In this document: positions 58,701 to 64,000 of the stretch, piece after piece
How positions within the stretch are numbered: position 1 is the stretch's first letter
Layout of the letters: every line of letters starts with the position of its first letter
Assembly: GCA_019973155.2 (NCBI GenBank)
Contig: BPQB01000014.1
Span: 186,001 to 250,000 of the forward strand
From: Phanerochaete sordida
Lineage: Eukaryota > Basidiomycota > Agaricomycetes > Polyporales > Phanerochaetaceae
Length of the DNA stretch: 64,000 bases
Reading direction: 5' to 3'
Position numbers and translations under genes: made by a program
Notes under the pieces: model-generated
Database searches by the model: none
The model's input: the letters and a program-made list of their open reading frames with translations, nothing else
What the model was told of the DNA's origin: nothing

Positions 58701-59824
58701 GGGTATTCGACCAGCCTGACGAGACAGAGACTGGTGGACAATATGTGAGTCGTTGTAGTCCCACCTGACCTGACCGACATGCTGATGAGCTCCTTCATAG
58801 TTTCCGCTTGCCATCAATTTCCTCTGTATGTTGTTTACTACTTTGTCACTCGCCGGATTGCTCACTATACTTGACCAGTCGTCGGCATGTACATCGAGCA
58901 AATATGTCTTGCAGTGCTCTTCTTCCTCAACATCTCCGAGAGTATTGTCTTCATCGTCGAAGGCATACTCATGGTCGTCCTCATTGCCCTTACCCTCTGC
59001 GCGCAGATCCTTCTCCGGCGCAGCTTCCTTCGTGAGTCCGACCATTAGGGCTGAGATAATGAAGCTTACTGCTGCCATAGCCATCACCCAGTTCCTGCCG
59101 ATGTCCATCGCGACTGAGAAGATGCAGGAACGCTGGGAGCGTGAGAGGATGCGACACCAGGAGTTGCTGAATGGCGATGCAGGGGCTGACGTAGATTTGT
59201 TCAGCCGCGACGGTAGGCCGCCTCTTACTTGACGTACGCGATGATGCTAACGGGCCTGTAGGAGTCCTATCTGTCGTCCACCGCAAAGTCCGCAACCCTG
59301 TCACGAAGTTCGTTCAGGAGGTGCAGAAGAACGTCGCGAAGACGGCAAATATCGACACAGCCCTCAAAGACGACGTCGACCCGCTTGTGGGTCCGAGCGC
59401 AATGACGTCCGCGCACGCCGTGAGCGGCTCACACCTCAACGAAGCGCTTCCTCGCCCGGCGACGCAGCGCTCCCGCTCCGCGCGGGGCCTGCCCGCCGAT
59501 GGGCCGCAGGGCGGCCACACCGCACAGACGGGCCCGGACGGCGAGCCGCACGCGAAGCCCAACCGCGAGGACCGCATGGAGGAAGCGGACGAGGAGGACA
59601 AGGACTTCGACGTGCACGGCTTCGACCACCCGAGCACGTACGAGGGCCAGCCGTGGATCTGGGTCCCGCGCGACCCCTACGGGATCAGCCGGCTGCTCGT
59701 CGACGAGCTCCGCGCGGCGGGCGTCGAGGCCAGCGACGAAGGCTCCGTCATGGACGAGAAGGGCACGGTCGAGGTCACGAGGGGCCCGCCGGACCAGGAC
59801 TGGGAGGGGGGACGCGACGCGTAG
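55742..59824 (+). CDS. CSC1/OSCA/TMEM63-type calcium-permeable channel
   Basis: A multi-exon gene of about 1,050 aa, with start ATG 55742 (MSQVTPAKAQDQDSQTFLTA) and stop TAG 59822-59824. Helix 1 is in the first exon (LVTNAAILSIEILAFVFL). Then come VDLPGGWWKWPLAITAIPTV, NGMDAYMFLRFLRLLVILFA, ARTVLITNVPLEL (RNA-recognition-like loop) and QNIWIYRD. The membrane core has WDNIDDGAYEMRFRYVTSWL, VAFVGTLSNVSTLCEK, PGIIQGVLPPLFLAILFAIL, YKRFFMFLVIHGFLIVTLSS, FGLVLPRMSLLATIALAYS and SPIINPLATVSFMLFFFSWK. The cytosolic loop after helix 3 carries an unusually long insert (56640-57300): about 80 Lys/Glu/His-rich coiled-coil residues plus a Ser/Pro/Ala tract. The family forms osmotically or mechanically gated cation channels in plasma or internal membranes. 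Confidence 0.9.
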
Positions 59825-60624
59825 GGCGGTGTACCTCGGTGACGTGGATCGGATTAGTCTGGAATACACGATATACCACTAACATGCAATTATATCACTG
59901 TTTATCTCGCTGTGCGTGCAGCGTCCGCCGAGATCCCTCTTGATATTCGTGCTGTCCTTATGTTCGCAATGCCAAGTGACATCCCGGGTGTTCGTGCGAG
60001 AATGGTGACAACGAGCTTATCCTTCAGCCACAGTGTACACACGCACTACAGTAATCGCTATGGTATGCTAATCACGATGTGGACCAACGTCTTCGGTCCA
60101 GGACACCGCTGAACTCGGGCGTGTCTTCCCTAGATCTCGTGAAGCTTGTGAAGACGCGTATGGGCCCGGGTGGGCTGGTCACGAATTCGCCGCGGGACAT
60201 GGGCAAGCGGCCGTTGCCGGCGCTGGTAACCCGGCTTCGCCGGTGTGTCGCCAGCGACCGAGGGCGGTGCCCAACTAGGAAGGCTGCACGGCCTCTACGC
60301 ATTTGAAGGATGCTCATTCGAGGGAATACTACTCGGTCTGTGCAAGATCTTCGGCGGAATTTTCGGCTTTATGACCCATTTCATTTCCCCGGACGTCCAG
60401 GTGCTACCAGTCGACCTATAACTAACTCGACGCCAGCCGCACGTTTGGGCCCTCCTGACACCCGTGCTGTCGCAGTCGCAGGATACTCGGCCTTCAAGAA
60501 GCTCTTGCAAACCATTAGAGACGGGCACGAATATGACGACGACGGCAGGTAGACATACGATATATAGGGCGGCGCCAGGTCAAAGCACCCGCTCCGTCTA
60601 GGCTCCCTACTCGCAAGGCGCAAA
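59825..60624. other. intergenic, promoter of xyloglucanase gene
   Basis: No coding pattern. A TATA-like word (GATATATAGG, 60559-60568) lies about 60 bp before the next start codon. Confidence 0.5.
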
Positions 60625-63600
60625 ATGCGGTCCAGGGTGCCAGTCGCGACGCTCTTCAGCTTAGGGCTGAGCCTGCTCGCCGCCGCCGCTTCCGCCGCCA
60701 CACCGGCGCCTACCATTTCGACGCAGTCCTACACGTGGAAGAACGTCAAGATCGGAGGAGGCGGCGGATTTACGCCTGGCATCATCTTCAATCCCTCCCA
60801 GAAGGGCCTGGCGTACCTCCGTACGGACATTGGCGGCGTCTACAAGCTGAACGCAGACGACTCGTGGACGCCTCTGGTTGACTTCGCCGACAGCGACCAC
60901 TGGGATTACTGGGGCTCCGACGCAATCGCGACGGATCCAGTCGATCCCCAGAGGTTTTATGTTGTGAGTATACTGTCATGCAAGGATCTCGAGTATAAAT
61001 CTGGTTATATAGGCGGCGGGCATGTACACGAACTCCTGGGATCCGAACAACGGAACGATCCTCATTTCGACGAACCAAGGCAAGACCTTCACCGAGTCCC
61101 CGCTTCCCTTCAAGGTCGGCGGCAATATGCCTGGACGCGGCGTCGGCGAGGTCAGCATAGGCATTGATGCATATCATGAGGACAAGCTCTGACACCCACC
61201 CAAGCGACTGGCTGTTGACCCGCACAGCAACAACATCCTGCTATTCGGGGCGCGGAGCGGTCATGGGCTTTGGAAGAGCACCAACTTCGGCGCCACCTGG
61301 ACCAAGGTTGCGAGTTTCCCGGACCCAGGTTGACATAGGCTGCCTTAGTGCCTGAAACGAGCTAACGCACGCTTCAGGCACTTACGCTCCGGACCCGACT
61401 GACTCCAGTGGGATCAACAGCGACAAGACCGGTCTCACGTTCGTCACGTTCGACTCTACGTCTGGTTCGTCTGGGCAGGCTACCCCTCGAATCTTCGTCG
61501 GTGTGGCATCTGTCGGGTCACCGAATATCTTCAGGTCTGATGATGCTGGCGCCACCTGTACGCTTTCACGTTCCCTTGTGCGGATCGCAGCTGAAGATGG
61601 CCTGTAGGGAATGCGATACAAGGAATGAATTCGAGTTGGATAGCACACAAAGGCGTGCTGTCTCCCAAGGAAGGAGCGTTGTACCTGTCGACTTCGGACG
61701 GTGTCGGTATGCAAACCCCGCTGCCGCCGACGCCCACATACGCTGACATTGTCCCGCAGGTCCTAATGATGGCAGCATCGTATGTCGAGAGGCATACCGG
61801 TGGTTGCATCAGCACTGACTAGCTTGTAGGGCGCACTCTACAAGTACGACATTGCCAGCGGTACCGTCACGGACATCTCCCCCGTCTCAGGCAGTACGTC
61901 CTTTCCCTGCCCTTCTCGCAGTTCTCTGGCTGACCCCGAAGTATAGGTGACCTCATCTTCGGTTTCGGGTCCGTAGCTATGTTTTTTCTCGCAGCGCTGC
62001 GCCTGACTAAACTTCAGCGGCCTCGCCGTCGACGTGCAGCGACCGGGCACCGTCATGGTCGCGGCGCTGAACAGCTGGTGGCCGGACGGGCAGGTGTGGC
62101 GCACGACGGACGGCGGCGGCTCGTGGTCGCCGCTCTGGGCGTGGGAGGCGTACCCCGTGCTGAACAAGTACTACGCGTACAGCGACGCGCTCGCGCCGTG
62201 GATCGGGAACGACTACACGGACCCCGCGATCGTGCAGCAGATCGGCTGGTGGATGGAGGCGCTCGTCATCGACCCCTTCGACTCGGACCACTGGCTGTAC
62301 GGCACTGGCGAGACGGTATATGGCGGCCATGACCTGCTGAACTGGGATACGGTGCACAACGTCACGCTCAAGTCCCTCGCGGACGGCATTGAGGAGGATG
62401 CCGTTCTGGGATTGATCTCACCGCCCGCAGGCCCTTCGCTGCTATCAGCGGTAGGAGACAATGGAGGTTAGCTTGGTTTCAATCCCACAGTCGACACTTG
62501 ACTGACCACAGAACGACACAGGATTTGTGCATTTCGACCTGACGAAGGCACCTACCGCTGCTGCTCGCTTCAGCCCGCTCTGGTCGACGAACTCAGATCT
62601 TGACTTTGCCGGCAACATTCCGTCGACCATTGTTCGCATTGGCAACAGCAATGGGCACGTATCAGCCGAGGTCTGTAGAGGATATTGCTGACAGCTAGAA
62701 CAGCGAGTTCGCCCTCTCTACCGACGCTGGAAACACTTGGTCGCAGAATATCGGTGCAGTCTCACATGGTTTAAGCATCTCCTGGCAGTCGTATATTGAC
62801 CATTAGAAACAGGTGGCACCAGCAATGCCAACAGTGGGAAGGTATGACAGCAGGGAATGGTACACATCCACGGCTGACACTGTACAGATCGCGCTCAGCG
62901 CCAACGGCACGAACATCCTCTGGTCGAGCGGTAACGCAGGCGTACTGCTCTCGCAGAGTGGCGGCGCCTTCGCGCGCGTCGCGTCGCTGCCCGCAGGCGC
63001 CGCCATCGCAGCCGACCGGCGCAACGACAGCGTCTTCTACGCTGCCACGGGATCCAAATTCCTCGTGTCGAGCGACGGCGGGAAGACGTTCGTCGCCGCG
63101 GCGGGCGCGCTCGGCGCGTCGACCGCGCCCGTAAAGCTCGCGGTCCACCCGAAGACGTCGGGCGACGTGTGGGTCTCGACGGACAAGGGCCTCTTCCACA
63201 CCACGAACGCGGGCGCGAGCTTCGCGGCGGTGCCGGGGATCACGCAGGTGCGCATCCCGCTGGCCCCGTGCTGCCCCCCTAGTCTGACTGCGCGGCAGGC
63301 GTGGGCGATCGCGCTCGGCGCGCCCGAGAGCACGAACAGCTACCCCGCCGTGTTCGCGGCCGCGGACGTCGCGGCGGGGAGCGGCGGCGGCGTCGGGTAC
63401 TACCGCTCGGACAACGCGGGCGAGACATGGGTGCGCGTCAACGACGCGGCGCACGGCTTCGGGTCGGTCAGCTCGAACGTGCTCACCGCGGATCCGCGCG
63501 TGTACGGCCGGTGCGTCCCGCGCGTGCTTACATTGACGGGAGGCTGACGCAGCGCGCAGCGTGTACATCGGGACGAACGGAAGGTGCGTCGGGCGGCGCC

Positions 63601-63673
63601 GCGGCGCGACTGTTCATGCTGACCGGTGCGATGGCGTGCTCGCAGAGGTATATTCTACGGCGACAAGTCGTGA
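60625..63673 (+). CDS. GH74 xyloglucanase, secreted
   Basis: The start ATG 60625 opens a signal peptide (MRSRVPVATLFSLGLSLLAA, cleavage near ASA-ATP). The mature enzyme opens YTWKNVKIGGGGGFTPGIIF and has RTDIGGVYKL with the first catalytic Asp (residue 68). The beta-propeller blades follow: WDYWGSDAIATDPVDP, AAGMYTNSWDPNNGTILIST, VGGNMPGRGVGE, LLFGARSGHGLWKSTNFGAT, WWPDGQVWRTTDGGGSWSP and DPFDSDHWLYGTGETVYGGH. SAVGDNGGFVHFDL carries the second catalytic Asp. The end is VYIGTNGR-GIFYGDKS, joined across an intron; stop TGA 63671-63673. Ten or more introns are present. There is no cellulose-binding module. It cleaves the glucan backbone of xyloglucan outside the cell during plant wall decay, which fits a wood-rotting fungus. 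Whether it is endo-acting or chain-end-acting cannot be read here. Confidence 0.92.
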
Positions 63674-63811
63674 GGGGGTCGTGACTAGAGGTGTGAGTGG
63701 TAGTGTACACGAGAAAATCCGGGCTGCTGTGCTCTATACAGGGTGTAGAATAGATTGGTATCGTCGTCCGAGTGTCCAGGGTCAGGGGCGATCTTCGTCA
63801 TCATTCGTGCC

Positions 63812-64000
63812 TCAGGCCTCCGGCTGCGGGATGACGGCGCTCGCCGTCTGGTCGCGGACGCTCTTGACAAAGCGGATGGCGCTTGTGCCACCCGTGCCGC
63901 GTGCCGCGTCCCCACTCTGCCCGGCGCGCCTCGAGGGCCCCACGATGTAGAGCGCGACGATGCGCACGTGTGCGTCGCGGAAGACCTTGAGGGCGCCGAC
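63812..64000 (-). CDS. 3' end of an unidentified gene (runs past right edge)
   Basis: The minus-strand frame is open from the window edge to TGA (TCA at 63812-63814), giving 62 residues: GALKVFRDAHVRIVALYIVG, then a Gly/Ala/Arg-rich link, then TSAIRFVKSVRDQTASAVIP and a stop after QPEA. Strongly biased third-position GC and an alternating hydrophobic strand-helix pattern favour real coding. The family was not recognised from this piece. It is convergent with the xyloglucanase gene (138 bp between stops). Confidence 0.55.
   Translation of the reverse strand, partial: VGALKVFRDAHVRIVALYIVGPSRRAGQSGDAARGTGGTSAIRFVKSVRDQTASAVIPQPEA

Noticed and set aside
1..64000. CRISPR array, operon structure or bacterial-type promoters
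   Set aside because: The window is eukaryotic; no spaced direct repeats of that kind were seen.

Overview
The window is nuclear DNA of a filamentous basidiomycete, most likely a wood-decay Agaricomycete (Polyporales is my best guess). Genes are split by many short introns (about 45-65 nt, GT...AG), coding DNA is GC-rich, and the gene families fit: large Zn2Cys6 factors, F-box/LRR proteins, a GH74 xyloglucanase, a CSC1 channel, an Agaricomycete-type single-pass membrane protein and a cellular RNA-dependent RNA polymerase.

Layout. 1-17902: five paralogous Zn2Cys6 transcription factor genes. The first is cut by the left edge; two more follow on + (2036-5068, 8198-11146) and two on - (11439-14413, 14909-17902). 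Three near-identical tRNA-Leu(AAG) genes and an unrecognised 276-aa gene (6200-7307) lie among or beside them. 19959-22431: ferric-reductase-type oxidase with palindromic iron-GATA-like sites upstream. 23411-24932: a non-autonomous hAT-like transposon with matching 8-bp target duplications. 25219-28149: LRR protein. 29465-31116: Gfo/Idh/MocA oxidoreductase. 33484-35085: F-box-like protein. 35783-36208: possible small protein. 36280-38942 (-): pantothenate-type MFS permease. 39634-43140: tandem pair of 2-oxoglutarate/Fe(II) dioxygenases. 44526-45334 (-): small secreted Cys-rich protein. 46144-50425: RNA-dependent RNA polymerase of the RNA-silencing type. 50663-52093 (-): second F-box/LRR-like protein. 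52703-54223 (-): single-pass membrane protein. 55742-59824: CSC1/OSCA-like channel. 60625-63673: GH74 xyloglucanase. 63812-64000 (-): 3' end of an unidentified gene.

The genes do not form one pathway. The most unusual region is the transcription factor cluster. All four complete members carry a 6-nt micro-exon inside the zinc cluster, and all five share a C-terminal acidic/hydrophobic motif that looks like an activation domain. The cluster looks like the product of repeated tandem and inverted duplication. Gene models were spliced by eye. Exon boundaries quoted base by base were checked for reading frame; those given only as a span are less exact.
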